Shown here in pieces: positions 1 through 11,130 of a stretch of DNA of 64,000 nucleotides. Location: assembly GCA_025024175.1 (NCBI GenBank), contig QCXZ01000001.1:19406001-19470000 (forward strand), read 5' to 3'. Origin of the DNA: Rhyzopertha dominica (Eukaryota > Arthropoda > Insecta > Coleoptera > Bostrichidae). The notes beneath the pieces are model-generated. The model did not search any database. It had not been told where the DNA came from and saw only the letters and a program-made list of their open reading frames with translations. The translations under genes were made by a program, and so were the position numbers. The stretch's first letter is position 1. Every line of letters starts with the position of its first letter.

Positions 1-1098
1 GTTTTATTAAGACGATTTCAATGATGTATCACTTCCTATAATAAGTTGCAAAAATAGAAATAAAAATTTAAAAAAATAAATGTTCTAAAGTTTATCACGA
101 TGGCTGTGAAAAAAATATTTAATGACATGTTGGATTGTTTATGACAACAGAATAGATGTGTTGTTTAGAGTTGCGTTATTAGAAATAAATTAAACAAAAA
201 TGAATTATGGAAACGAAGTTTTTACTTTACGTGATATGTTAAGAATTTTTTATTTACAAATCGGGAATTCTGAAGCAGCCAGTGAAATGTATCTTCAACA
301 CATAAATAACATATTAATTAACTAGGCTATAAAAATAATTAATGAATGATATTTTATAATTACATAGTCGAAATTTAAATAAATAAATGAAATTGAAGGG
401 TTTCAAGTTGTAAATAAAGAAACGATATAATCTATAATTTAGACACGCAATATGAGATAAAAATTAAAATAGCAGTACCGTTTGCGAGATAATAATTACG
501 TTCTGATTAATTCTCCGCAGAGACGAGTGGATGATGCCGTATTGCCACTAGATGGCGTGGTGTCATCCACACTGTAATTCTCGTTTGCGAGATCCCATAG
601 GTGAGCCACGAATTTGTTAAACCCTCTATGTGGCTTTGCAGCTATATAAAACTTTATTAGTTTTCAAAGACAAACAAAATTACATAGCAAGCTTTAAAAT
701 AGCAGAAGAAAACTTTTTTATTTGACAATTTAGTACGACAGTTATAAATACTGATAGCTTCGAATAAACGCAAAATATTTGTGGGCGGGCTTTGGATACC
801 CCCGTAATTCTAGCTTGGATGCATCTAATGCATTTTTAAAATTTAAAACACGTGTATAATTATATTTTGCTAGTTGCGTTCTTTGCGTCATCAAACGCAA
901 CGACATCCGATTTTTCCAAATGTTTCTTACAAATAGTAAGGGTTTTGCTTAATTACGGGTTAGGATGTGCATCACAAAGTAGTTTTATCTATTGCTGACA
1001 AGTTTTTTCATCTTAGTACTTTCTGCAATTTTATAAAGGTAGCGATGCATATCTTTAATACACATGTTATATGTTTTATAGAAGCACATTCCACACAT

Positions 1099-1099
<1 letters not shown>
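1..1099. other. AT-rich non-coding stretch
   Basis: No reading frame, RNA gene or recognisable transposon is visible here. A GC-richer patch near 520-620 contains CCACTAGATGGCG at 545-557, which fits the CTCF core consensus CCASYAGRKGGCR. A single match is weak evidence for an insulator site. Confidence 0.3.

Positions 1100-1162
<63 letters not shown>
1100..1162. repeat. (TC)n-(TA)n compound microsatellite
   Basis: A short TC tract runs directly into about 25 uninterrupted TA units. Short open frames on both strands here (IYIYIY and ERERE) are only translations of the repeat. Confidence 0.97.
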
Positions 1163-1164
<2 letters not shown>

Positions 1165-1539
1165 ACTAAATGGTTTATCTTTTTGGCACTATTAGATGGC
1201 ACAACCTGTAGCTAGTAATGCACAGAATGTACCCCAAAACGAAAACTAAGACGTGTCCACGTCAAAATGGTGTTTTTAAATTATTTAAATCAGGAAAAGT
1301 TTGATGTGATTGAATGCTACATTTATTGTTACAAGAATGATGTCCAGACCGTATGATATGATGAAACCCTGTCTCTCGGTGGATCTTTTACTAAACTGGA
1401 GTTTATTTTTCGCGAATAAATAGCGTAGGATAATTATGTGTAATCATGCTAATATTCAAGCACTGGAGGCTTTGAGAAACTGTTTTCTGTAGAACACTTT
1501 TTATTTTCGAGAAGCACACAACTGAATTTATTCTCCGTG
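1163..1539. other. Unassigned non-coding stretch
   Basis: Ordinary AT-rich sequence with short chance frames. I see no repeat copy of it elsewhere in the window and no coding signal. Confidence 0.3.
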
Positions 1540-2180
1540 GGAGCCCAAAAAAATTAATCAAACGGCAGCAATCCGTGCAAGTTTCTCCGAGGATCTCCAA
1601 ACATCACAACCGCAGAGCCAGGCAACGTTTTTGAGCAAACACCGGCCAAGTATCATTTAACGTTTCCGCACAGTCGAAGTCGAGGTTTTGCGGCCAAAGT
1701 CTGGCGAACGACGACGGCCGCTGCAGGAACAGCCCTCCATCGGAAATTTCAAATTAATGTCTTCTGTGTAATCTCTTGTTCGGAAACTCGCAGCTAATAA
1801 AGAACACCGACCGGGGCTAATTTATAATTTAGAACGTGTTTTATACAGCACGTTTAAGCAACGGCGGACGATAACCGTATTTCATAGCCGTTAATTTCGT
1901 ATTACCATGATGTTTTTAATCGTATCCGCATACCGTCTACCATGAACTAATATTTTAATTTTCGACCTCGATGAAATCAATATGGCGCATCCCTTACCGG
2001 GGTAAGCGATTAATTCCGGAATTAATACCCGCTCGCTCGCGCCTCGTGTTCAAACTGTTTATGGCCTTGTTATTATGTCATGGGAAGGCTGTGCAACCTT
2101 CCGCAACTCATTCGTCTAGCGATGAACACATCGTAAAGTCGACTTTGTCGCAATTTACAGAAATTATTTAACTTAAATTG
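1540..2180. promoter_or_regulatory. GC-richer unique block, candidate regulatory DNA
   Basis: This block is visibly richer in G+C and CpG than its surroundings and has no long frame. It carries several homeodomain-type cores (TTAATTTCG, GCTAATTTATAA, GATTAATTCCGG with an adjacent GGAATTAATACC). Calling it a conserved cis-regulatory element is inference; only cross-species alignment or chromatin data could show it. Confidence 0.25.
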
Positions 2181-2290
2181 GTTTACGCGATTGTGTGATG
2201 CCTTTTAACTATTTGAAATTCTAGCAAATATTTTCGCGCGAAACTTGTTTTACAGTAACTTGCAGTTGCACGAGACCAGCATTCCTATTT

Positions 2291-2403
<113 letters not shown>

Positions 2404-2723
2404 CATAAATTTTCTCAGGTATTTATTTACCCGGTTGTTGGCTAACTTCATCAGTCGATTACTGCTACAAGATGGTGCCTTGATTTAATGGTGTTATGAA
2501 CACCTTTAGTGTGTACTCTAAACTCTTCGATCCAAACTGCAGGTATCCAATATCACAGACTTTTGAATTTGTTTATAGAGTTTCTCTGTTAATCCCAGGC
2601 TGTTAAGGTTTTGTACCTACAAGATTTTTAGGTATTTCCCCTGTGGCTCCTATAACAATTGGGAGAATGATAACCGTCTCCATATCCCACATCTGGCGGA
2701 TCTCATCGGCAAGGGGTAGGTAT

Positions 2724-3005
2724 TTATTGACTTTTTATGCGTATGCCTTGGTGGTATTGCTGTGTAGCAGCACCGAAGAATCCACTTATGGTCTTTCTGT
2801 CAGCTTTGGAGATAAGTATTAAGTCTGAAATATTGTGCGGTATAGGGTGATCCGTTTTAACCTTTCTATTCCAGTACAGCTTGTAGTACTCGTGTTCGCA
2901 TACAGGGCGGTTCGTATTTATAATACGGAACTTTTTGGCACCATCACTGAGCATCCAGCAATCACATGATCTAGCGATTCTTCTGTTTCCCGGCACATGC
3001 GGCAC
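2724..3005 (-). pseudogene. Zinc-knuckle and restriction-like endonuclease fragment of the LINE
   Basis: This 93-codon frame covers part of the C-terminal domain of the LINE at 2403-4140. It includes a YYKLYWNRK-type motif and PIPHNISDL, where related proteins have PD at the first acidic site; here the residue pair is SD, so the endonuclease is probably inactive too. The CCHC knuckle is read in a neighbouring frame just upstream, showing a frameshift around 2945. The methionine start has no meaning because this is an internal fragment. Confidence 0.8.
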
Positions 3006-3161
3006 CTTATATTAGCATGGAATAACCTGATCTTGTATGGCAGCTATAAAACTTTATGTTTCACTAAAGAGGTTACCGCAGCGTGTTCATCCAATGGCTG
3101 TCAATAATCTCTCGGTATCTTCCATGTAGTGCCTTACTTTTCCAGCTAATCAAGCTCTCTT

Positions 3162-3377
3162 CTAGAATGGGAATATCCANCCGTGGGTTAAAGTTTCGTT
3201 GTTTAGCTTCAAAGGTGTCGCCTTCTTGTTTTCCAAGATGATCGCTCTGTGTACCCGACTTGTTTCAGACTTCTTGTAGAAATATTTTCTTAAATTCGCG
3301 ATTTGTGCATGGGGTCGGGCCACTATATCTGGGATTCCTCTGCCGCCGTGACTACGGGGTATGTGAAATTTTTCCAC
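3162..3377 (-). pseudogene. LINE post-RT fragment (HIPRSHGGRG region)
   Basis: The 71-codon frame contains HIPRSHGGRGIPDI, then AQIANLRKYFYKKSETS and HRAIILENKKATPLKLN. This block lies between the RT and the zinc knuckle in R2/R4-type proteins. It sits in order between the fragments at 2724-3005 and 3399-3623, so all three belong to one element split by frameshifts. One ambiguous base lies at its 3' end. Confidence 0.8.
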
Positions 3378-3398
3378 GGAAGATTGAGGGTGGTGGGC

Positions 3399-3623
3399 TC
3401 ACTGCTTTCGGAATTTCTTTCTAGTGGTAATATTTAGATGATCCAGCTCCGTATTTGTCCAGCCTTTCACTCCAATGCTGTATGTAAGCGCTGACGTAGC
3501 ATATGTGTTGGTTGACTTGGCCTTGTTGAAGTACGTGCGTGTTGTTGTTTCCTTAGCTGTCCTATTATCAATACTTTGAGCTTGCAGATATCCGAGGTAC
3601 TTATAAGGGTCATCCTCCTGCAT
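3399..3623 (-). pseudogene. LINE RT C-terminal fragment (YLGYLQAQSID region)
   Basis: The 74-codon frame reads DPYKYLGYLQAQSIDNRTAK, then INTYA-like and ALTYSIGVKGWTNTELD motifs. These match the region just after the catalytic palm of R2/R4-type reverse transcriptases. The degraded catalytic box (YMSD) lies upstream on the same strand near 3790 in another frame. Confidence 0.8.
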
Positions 3624-4140
3624 TGCGGAAATCCTTACCTGATCCCTGTCCGCTTCAAATCCTGTAAGCTCAGTCCACTTTCATTTTTCTATGCAACCGA
3701 TTTTGCATTTGTCTAGGTCTAGTCACACGTGATAGAAGATCGCTGAGATACTTTCGATTTCTAGCATATAGCTTTAAATCGCTCATATACCAAAGATGGC
3801 AGAGCTGAGTCTCAGTTTAGTGTAGGATGTAGCCCTTGTTTTGTCTGTTTAGTAAGGTTGTCAGCGGGTGAAGAACCACAAAGGTCTCAAGGCATCTTCC
3901 TGGAATATCCCCCTTTCGATCTTTACAGTGCCTGCGTCAATTGAGTCACTCCTTGCGTTAAGTATTATTTTGGTATTCCAAATGGTCATCGCATGTCTCA
4001 GAAAGCCGCATATGTCGTTCTTTATACAGTTTCAGAACCATGAATGAGGAACACTGCTTTCTGGTAGTCTATATAAGCAGAGTACAACGATTTTTTATCT
4101 CTCTTGGCACTAGACATAACTTACTGACTCAATTACTGGC

Positions 4141-6170
4141 TATAATTTGTGGTGGTAAGCATTTACCCCACTTCACCTGAATTACAGAGTTACTGTTCGC
4201 CACTTTTTTCTTCTTCTGTAATCTCAATTATTTCCTAAAATTTTGTATTAAGCTATTAGATGAAAAGGCATTTGCAAATTTTAATAGTAAAATATGAAAA
4301 GGGATCAGCAAATTCTAACAGTAAGCATTTTCTTACTGGATTTTGACAATACAGTGCAACAGTGGCACGAAAATTGATTCATCGCCTTTATCGTTCGAGG
4401 TTTTGTATTTTCTTAAGCCCAGCGGCTATACCTACAGCAAACTCAGATAAAATGAAGTATAATGAACTCACATATCTAAAGAGTTCGTGTTTAGCATACA
4501 ATATTTTCTCTTAATGTAGAGATAATTCATCACATTAACGATTGAAGTCGAAAACTTACTTCTATATGGACCATTGATATTTTTTCAAATAATATATTGA
4601 CAAGTATGAGTNTACGGTATATCCCTNGAAATATGGCCAGTTTCATACAAAAAAAGTAAATAAAAGAATGTAACGTAACTGCATAAATACTGTCAGAGCA
4701 ATTAGAGATAGTAATAATTATCCTTGACACCAGGTTGTTTATTTTTATGTGTGGCTACTAAATCCAATGGTAATTTAATTTCAAGATTTTATTCATTTAA
4801 AGGTAATAGTACACCTCAATTTTCTTGGAATTAATTATAGTTTTCTAAAACGAAAATCAGTAACACACATGCAACAATGTAGTATAAGCGCACCGGTGCA
4901 TAATCGACTGGAGTTAGTAGACGTACTGCATCGCGATGGATTCTCGTGCATGGAGGATTTGCGAACAGAGAGCTTCACAGCCCCTCTAATAAGTTTGCAA
5001 TTGCAAACCGCAGTATACGATGATACTGGCTGCAGTTAATTATCAAATTATGTTAAATTAACCGCAAGGGGTGGACGTGTAATCGTTTGTACATCGAAAT
5101 GGTCATTAACGAAAAGGGCAATGCTAGTTTATTCCGGAGTTTGTAAACATCAGTGGATAACATTTGCATAGTGAGACGAGCAGTTTGCAAGTTAATGAAG
5201 TCAGATGATGTGGTCCTATTAATTATTTATGTGAACATTTGTACACTGCACGTCCCTTTTTGTCAGTTTGTATTTCATTTTACTTACTATATTCGTAGAT
5301 GGTAATGTTCTCGGTTATTTGTTAATTAGCATATTTGAAAACTATACAGTACGGAAGTAAATTTGTAGATACTGTGTCCACTTGTTTTAAATTTACAATA
5401 TTCGTTGGCTGAAGATCTATCATGGCTTATAAATTTTTTTTTGTTGCAAACCAATGATTCAATATTTTTCATCGATCTTGAATTTTTATTTCGTAAGTAA
5501 TTCTGCCGTTGTTTCGACTTTAACACAGTTTTTTTGCGAAATTTACCAAAGCTTCTTCGTTTATTAGGGCAACACAACACTTTCAGACAAAATCTTCAAG
5601 TAGCCTTTATTTCATTAGAAACAAATTACCTATACTTCCTGAACTATGAAAGAAAGAGTTTTTGTTATCTTTGATCAACCACAACATTTGTCAGCTATAA
5701 TATCAATTGAAATTTATTTACAAAATGGTCTAATGTTTGTTTGTGTGTAACTATCTGAATCTGGTATGGGTTTACAACAGTATCTGGGTTTATCAGTGCT
5801 ATTTTCTGAAATATATACAACTAATTTTAGTTACTTCTCACTAAAAATCTTCTTTCTTTAACTTCAGTTTCCTTTGTAGTAAAAGCAAACAAGGCCATCT
5901 CTGTTTTAATGTCTCATCTTTTGACAACCTATATTATTTAAATTAACAAAGTAAAATTTTTCAACTGCATATGAAAGCGCATAACCTAATTAACTATAGT
6001 AACAATAATATACTTAAAAACCTTACCCGCCAAAGGTTATTCCACTTTCTTTTTTGTACTATTTTGTGCAATGGGGTCGTCCATCCATTTTTTTTTTAAA
6101 TTCGGAATATTCATCTACATCGGAAATAAATGGAACTGTCTTTTTCCGTTCTCCGTGTGATGCATACGGA
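4141..6170. other. Unassigned AT-rich stretch
   Basis: About 2 kb with only short chance frames. A slightly GC-richer patch lies at 4860-5060. I recognise no transposon terminus, RNA gene or repeat copy. Confidence 0.3.
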
Positions 6171-6174
6171 GGCA

Positions 6175-6297
6175 GAAAATAGTATATTTAAAAACTAGTT
6201 TCATAAGGCGCCATTTTCNCCTTCGGCTCGTTTTGTAATCTTTGGATGCGTGTGACAAAGGGCCTTATGAAACGGGTTTTTTATACTATTTTTTCTA
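6175..6297. repeat. Imperfect palindrome with arms of about 30 bp
   Basis: The left arm (AAAATAGTATA...GTTTCATAAGGCGCC) and the right arm (GGCCTTATGAAAC...TATACTATTTTT) are reverse complements apart from small gaps, enclosing about 50 bp. This is the shape of a small foldback or MITE remnant. No second copy was noticed in the window. Confidence 0.6.
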
Positions 6298-6663
6298 TTT
6301 CGCATCTTCTACACAAGAAAATGTGAGATATTTCATAAAAATAAAAAATTTAGGGAAATTTAACCTGCCACGCTTAAGTTGGCTAAGTGTCAATTTTGAC
6401 AAGAACCATGACAGTTACGACGTTACGAGGTGGAGTTTCTTTGATGTTTTTTAGGGATACCAACACTGGAAAATAAAAAGCATTTAGAAATGCCTCTATT
6501 ATGAATCGCAAATTGGGTGTTATAATGACTTCATTATGAACGCGAAATAAAAAAAAATATGAAAGACCCCACCCACTGCAACTTCACGGTGATGTGTGTG
6601 CCATATTTATTGTGTACATCTTGNAGGTAGAAGACAGCGTAGTCAGCTATATGTACTTATATA
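6298..6663. other. Unassigned stretch
   Basis: Short AT-rich spacer between the palindrome and the tRNA-like TIR element. Nothing recognisable. Confidence 0.3.
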
Positions 6664-6963
6664 ATTAATGTCGACGATATTTTAATGATTAACAGGTATA
6701 AGAAGAAATAAAAAAGTATTGCCAGTCTGAAGTCTTGCAAATAATGAGCGATGAGCGATTCAGCTGCAAATGCGCCAGATGGCGTTTAGCAGCGTTACAT
6801 ATGAACTTTGATGTATATATGCCACCTTGACCTCGATTCCGAATAGGACCATAATAACTCAGTGGTAGAGCGTTTGACTAGAGTTCAAAACGTTCCGAGT
6901 TCAAATCTCGGTCAAGGCTGGCATTTCTTCTTATGCCTGTTAACCCATTAAAATATCATTAAT
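6664..6963 (+). mobile_element. Family A: TIR element carrying a tRNA-like module, copy 1
   Basis: The element is bounded by inverted repeats of about 45 bp with gaps: left ATTAATGTCGACGATATTTT...AACAGGTATAAGAAGAAAT, right its reverse complement ending near 6963. Inside are a conserved non-coding segment (6740-6790, including CAGCTGCAAATGCGCCAGAT) and a tRNA-like sequence at 6848-6918. A second copy lies inverted at 47365-47615 and aligns across the internal segment, the tRNA-like part and the right end. It could be a tRNA-derived SINE that captured, or was captured by, a TIR element. No coding capacity is seen. Confidence 0.75.
6848..6918 (+). tRNA. tRNA-like pseudogene within family A
   Basis: The sequence has an A-box-like ACTCAGTGGTAGAGCG and a B-box-like GAGTTCAAATCTC. 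The anticodon arm (TTTGA-CTAGAGT-TCAAA) and T arm (CCGAG-TTCAAAT-CTCGG) pair perfectly. The D stem has one mismatch and the acceptor stem pairs at only about four of seven positions. The anticodon would read AGA (Ser), whereas the second copy reads AGT. Because it is repeated and embedded in an element, it is more likely a SINE head than a working tRNA gene. Confidence 0.55.
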
Positions 6964-7236
6964 ACAAATTTCAGGCAATAATAAAAACAGTGTGGTCAGC
7001 TCTTCGAACAAGAGGCGCATATATCGTCTTCACAGTTCAAATATATAATATTTGTGATTTATTTGAGATAACTAGCTAGAAGTATTTAACACTTCATATT
7101 AAAAAATCACCTAAATTGCGATATGGTCGTTTGGTACAATGAACGCAAAATTTGTTTCAAAATCCCTGAAATATTTCAACACACAACTTCAGGGCTCATG
7201 AATCTTATCAATTGGTTTGCGGACTAAGACGCATTA

Positions 7237-7383
7237 GGTCGGTTGCTCCTGTCTATTTTAAGCTAAAATCAATCCTGTTTTTAAACTCTAGACCAATCAC
7301 ATACCCCAATTTAAGGTGTTGTCATGGTTACTGGGTTGATTTTAGCTAATATCAACATTAACAAAGGGAATAGGAACCGACCC
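7237..7383 (+). mobile_element. Family B MITE, copy 1
   Basis: This 147-bp element has terminal inverted repeats. The left end GGTCGGTTGCTCCTGTC...AGCTAAAATCAATCC matches the reverse complement of the right end GGTTGATTTTAGCTAA...GGAACCGACC. A second, same-orientation copy lies at 58258-58385. It has no coding capacity and the superfamily is unknown. Confidence 0.8.
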
Positions 7384-8837
7384 ATCGTCTTCAGAATTTA
7401 AAATTTTAATAGTTTATTTTGACGTAGTGTAAGATACACAAGAAGCAGTGATAAAGATTCGGTATTTTGCGTCTATACGCGTTATATCTACAGATGTAGA
7501 CGACCCTATTGTAGGCTTGTAATCAGAAATTTAAATAGTTTCAATAATATTTTAAGAAAATNAACTACTTAGAAGGGGTTTTACAGCTCCAAAGCTAATA
7601 GTATTTTCTAAGCGAGTTTGCCGTAAAAGCTGTAGGCCTTATCTCGCTGTTTCCTTGACTGCTTCCTTACCACCTCAGTTGTTCGGGCAACGCATCCTGC
7701 TTGCTTACTCGCAATTACGGTCTACTACGGTATAATCTGAAGGGTATATTTGACTACATATTGCAAATAAACTTTGTACATCAATTAAAAGAGCTTGTGC
7801 AGGCAGTTGAAATCCTTTTTAGGCCTATTCGATATCGACGTGCAGTGCAATTCGTTCCTTCGTCATAAATCGACAGGTCTCGTTCGAATACAACCCTATG
7901 GTTATAATTTACGTTCAGGCAGGTAACTGTAGTAACTCTCGATTTAGCTATGCCATTATAAAATTCAATTTCACGTGCCCGATACTCGTCGATGTGTGTA
8001 TATCGAAAAGCATCGGATTGAATATATGTACAGTGGTGGGTCGTTGCGATATTTTACAGGCTCATACATAAATTACAAGGGTGGGTACAATGATGACTCG
8101 CCCCATAAATTCGGACATTCGCTTAATGCGTTTTCGGTCCGAACGGTCGCGCTTTGCACCGGCGTGAATGTAATAGAAAAGTTATGTGACGCCGATTTCC
8201 CCTTTTTAAGTGTCCTCTGTTTCTCTGAATGGGACCGTCAGGCGCTTTGTTCTGAAAAGCACGAGTGATATTGTACCTAACAGTTTTTACACGTGCTCAT
8301 CGTGCGTTCTTGGTCGCCTGAATAAAGCTTATGAAGCGTGACTTTAATAAAAACTTCAAACCGTTGTAAATCATCTTTCTCAAATACCTCCGTATACTTA
8401 GAGTACCTATATACAGGACGCATCTATGGTTTCATCCCTATCTTAACTTTTCAATGCGTGAAGCCAGAAAGCGACAATATGCTTTTCTATGTGTTTAGAA
8501 AACTATAAACGAACAATCCATTCTAAAGTTGTAAGGTTTTTAATTTAAAAGCGCATCATTGTCACTTTAGCAGCAAATACGTGTGATGTTACAAGGCGCG
8601 CGATATAGCTATATTTCCATCTCAGTCTGAACAGTGACGCATGCGCTAATGTGCTCATTCGGCGATATGTGTTGTCTGTGCCACTTATTGTGACTGTTAC
8701 TACATCGCTACTCCTATTGTGTTTGCCAGTTTGTTTTATAGAAATATGGAAAATACTGAGAATGAGTATCTAAAGAAGGACTATTGGTTCTTCTGGGTTG
8801 AGGTTTTAGGAGATTGATTAGTTTTGTAGCAGCAATA
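7384..8837. other. Unassigned stretch
   Basis: A moderately GC-rich part (7600-8280) contains a 97-codon frame at 7975-8268 with no recognisable domain, no repeat structure and no good start context. I treat it as chance. Confidence 0.3.
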
Positions 8838-9020
8838 ACTATAGGTGGGCAATACTAAAACAATATCGATATTTTCGTTTATATCAAAAGTATCGATAAT
8901 ATCCGAAATATCGAAATATCAATAATTCGAATTATCGAGTATTCAAATTATTGATAATTCGAATTATCGTGTATTCAAATTATTGATAATTTAAATAATC
9001 GATAATTCGAATTATCTGTG
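8838..9020. repeat. TATCGATA / AATTCGAATTATCG minisatellite beside a hAT-like terminus
   Basis: TAGGTGGGCAATAC at 8845 resembles a hAT-type transposon end. It is followed by clustered ATATCGATA-type words and then a 32-bp tandem unit (AATTCGAATTATCG plus TATTCAAATTATTGAT) repeated twice, with a partial third unit, to about 9017. No matching right terminus was found, so only the repeat is certain. Confidence 0.6.
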
Positions 9021-10839
9021 TCATATTTAATTAATTAATTCGTCATATGCTTTAAATTTTAACATTTGCAGATTTTTTTTGGCAAATCATTCAGCAGAAT
9101 ATAAGAGCGAAATAAATTTCCCATTTTTCTGCTTTTAGCTGTGCCATTATATAAAAATTTGTCTATAATAGTTTGTTCTGCTGGACTAGAGCGAATGTTT
9201 TGATTTTCTTCTAGCGCAAGAACGGTATAAAGGAGTATTATTTCAATATTATATTATTATATCCCATCTCGCCAACAAGCAATAAGTTTTAAGGAATTAT
9301 CCCGTCGGGTGTACGATTCTTCAGAATTCTTGTAGGATTTTTTTTTAATATTTGCATTGTTCTGTTAATGGCTTTTTAGTACATATCTATTACCACGGAA
9401 TTCTCTGCGTGTGTCTAGTAACACAGTAGCAGGTTAATATGATTTAGTGCCATTTTCTTCACCAATCTTGTATTATCTGCTCGTATTTGATAGATCACCA
9501 TATACAAAAGCTTTCGTTGTTCACGTGTTGAAAACTGGTGGTATTTTGCATCTACCTATATTTTTCTCGATGAACGATACAAGCATTTTGGGAATTAGCC
9601 GATCTAGTAGAAAATTGAAAAATTGAAAGGATTGCTATTTTGTGGGGCTACTCCAATACACCTTTTGATATTTTAAGACGCTTATAACTTGCTAGATATA
9701 TTTGGTATTCCTTTAAATGTCTGGCTTATTTGTATCCGATCGTTCAGGAAAACTGTAAGTGCAAATTGCTATTTAAATTGTCATTTCTAATTATGAAAAA
9801 TAGTTTCACTATCTAATCCATTTTCGTGTAAGCTGCCTAAACAACCACAGATAGATCTGTTTCACTATTGTTACAACTTGTCACTGTAGTTTTTTATTAT
9901 TTGTTGCTTCTGTATGGTCTAAATGAAAGCTATCATACATACTAATCTGGCTAAACTACGGCAAGGAAGATATGCTGATAAAAGCAAAAAAGTGTATTGT
10001 CCACTGGTATCTGATTTTCGAAACATGACGTTATTTAAAAGAAGGATTAGTCTCTTGAATATTAAACTAAGAAAAAGCAAGTCGGCTTCCATTTGATAAC
10101 ATAACAAACTATACAAATAAGTGGGACATATATGAAATATCTCGAAGTGGCTTTTACTTTTAATCAATATAGCTTGGAACATTTTAACATATTATAGCCA
10201 TTATAAATAATGAAAACAATATGTTCGTAATATTTCATATAAGAATGACATGTCGTGTAATATAGTGGATTACAATATGTTGTTTACTGCAAAATTCTCT
10301 ACAGTGTTTATTTATACATTTTTTAGGTTAAAAGAACATGATCTATGTAGCATATAGCTTTAGTGTCTGTTAGTTACATAATATATCTACTAGCGGCAAA
10401 AGAGCACTTGCCATATACATTTAAGAATTACATTGTCCATTCATGTTAAGCCCCTATTTTGTTGTTTGGAACCTTTTACTTATTGATTTAAAAAACTTCA
10501 CGACTGATTACCAACTTTTTTGGCAGCAATATTATTTAATTATCTATTTTTTTTATCAGTCTTTTAATATGTATATAGCAAGAAAAATCCAATAGATAAT
10601 AATATTTAAAAATTAACACCGCACATTTTGGCGGAGGCGCCGGTAGTTTGCCTTCTCACTACTTTTTTTATAGGGTGGAGGTAGCCAGCAAACAAACCCT
10701 TTTAATTTAGTTTAGTCTGTGGAAGTAAAAAATTCTCTTCAAGTGTTTTCATTGTGCCATGGGCTTACCCACTTGAAAAGAACGCCGCAAATTGTTTACA
10801 CACACTCACATAAACATTCAGTAGATATTACGTCCACTG
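9021..10839. other. Unassigned AT-rich stretch
   Basis: Only short chance frames are present. I see no repeat copy, no transposon ends and no RNA gene. Confidence 0.3.
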
Positions 10840-11130
10840 CAAAGTAAATTGAAATCTCGCGTGTAAATCGAATCGCACCGTTGCACTCATCGCTAAAATA
10901 AACCGACATAAAAATTTATTTCACCGTTCAAACCGCACTACTGCGCTTTTCCCAATATAGCAGTTTTAACCTGTACAAATAATTAATCCAGCAACAGTTT
11001 GGAAAATCGGCGGAAACAATAAAGCTTCCGGCACTTTAGCGCCATTGTTGGGTTATGCGTTTACACGTCTGTTACTAAGAATTATTTGATTTATTTAGCA
11101 CTGCCGTTCCGCACTATCAGTTCGACTTAA
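10840..11130. promoter_or_regulatory. GC-richer unique block, candidate regulatory DNA
   Basis: CpG-containing, frame-free sequence with several TAAT and AATAAA words, unlike the AT-rich surroundings. A regulatory role is only a guess from composition. Confidence 0.2.

Noticed and set aside
1008..1215. Opposing small frames with IYIYIY repeats
   Set aside because: They are translations of the TC/TA microsatellite on both strands, not genes.
6848..6918. A functional tRNA-Ser(AGA) gene
   Set aside because: Acceptor stem pairing is poor, the sequence is repeated within an element copy at 47 kb with a different anticodon, and no independent evidence supports expression.
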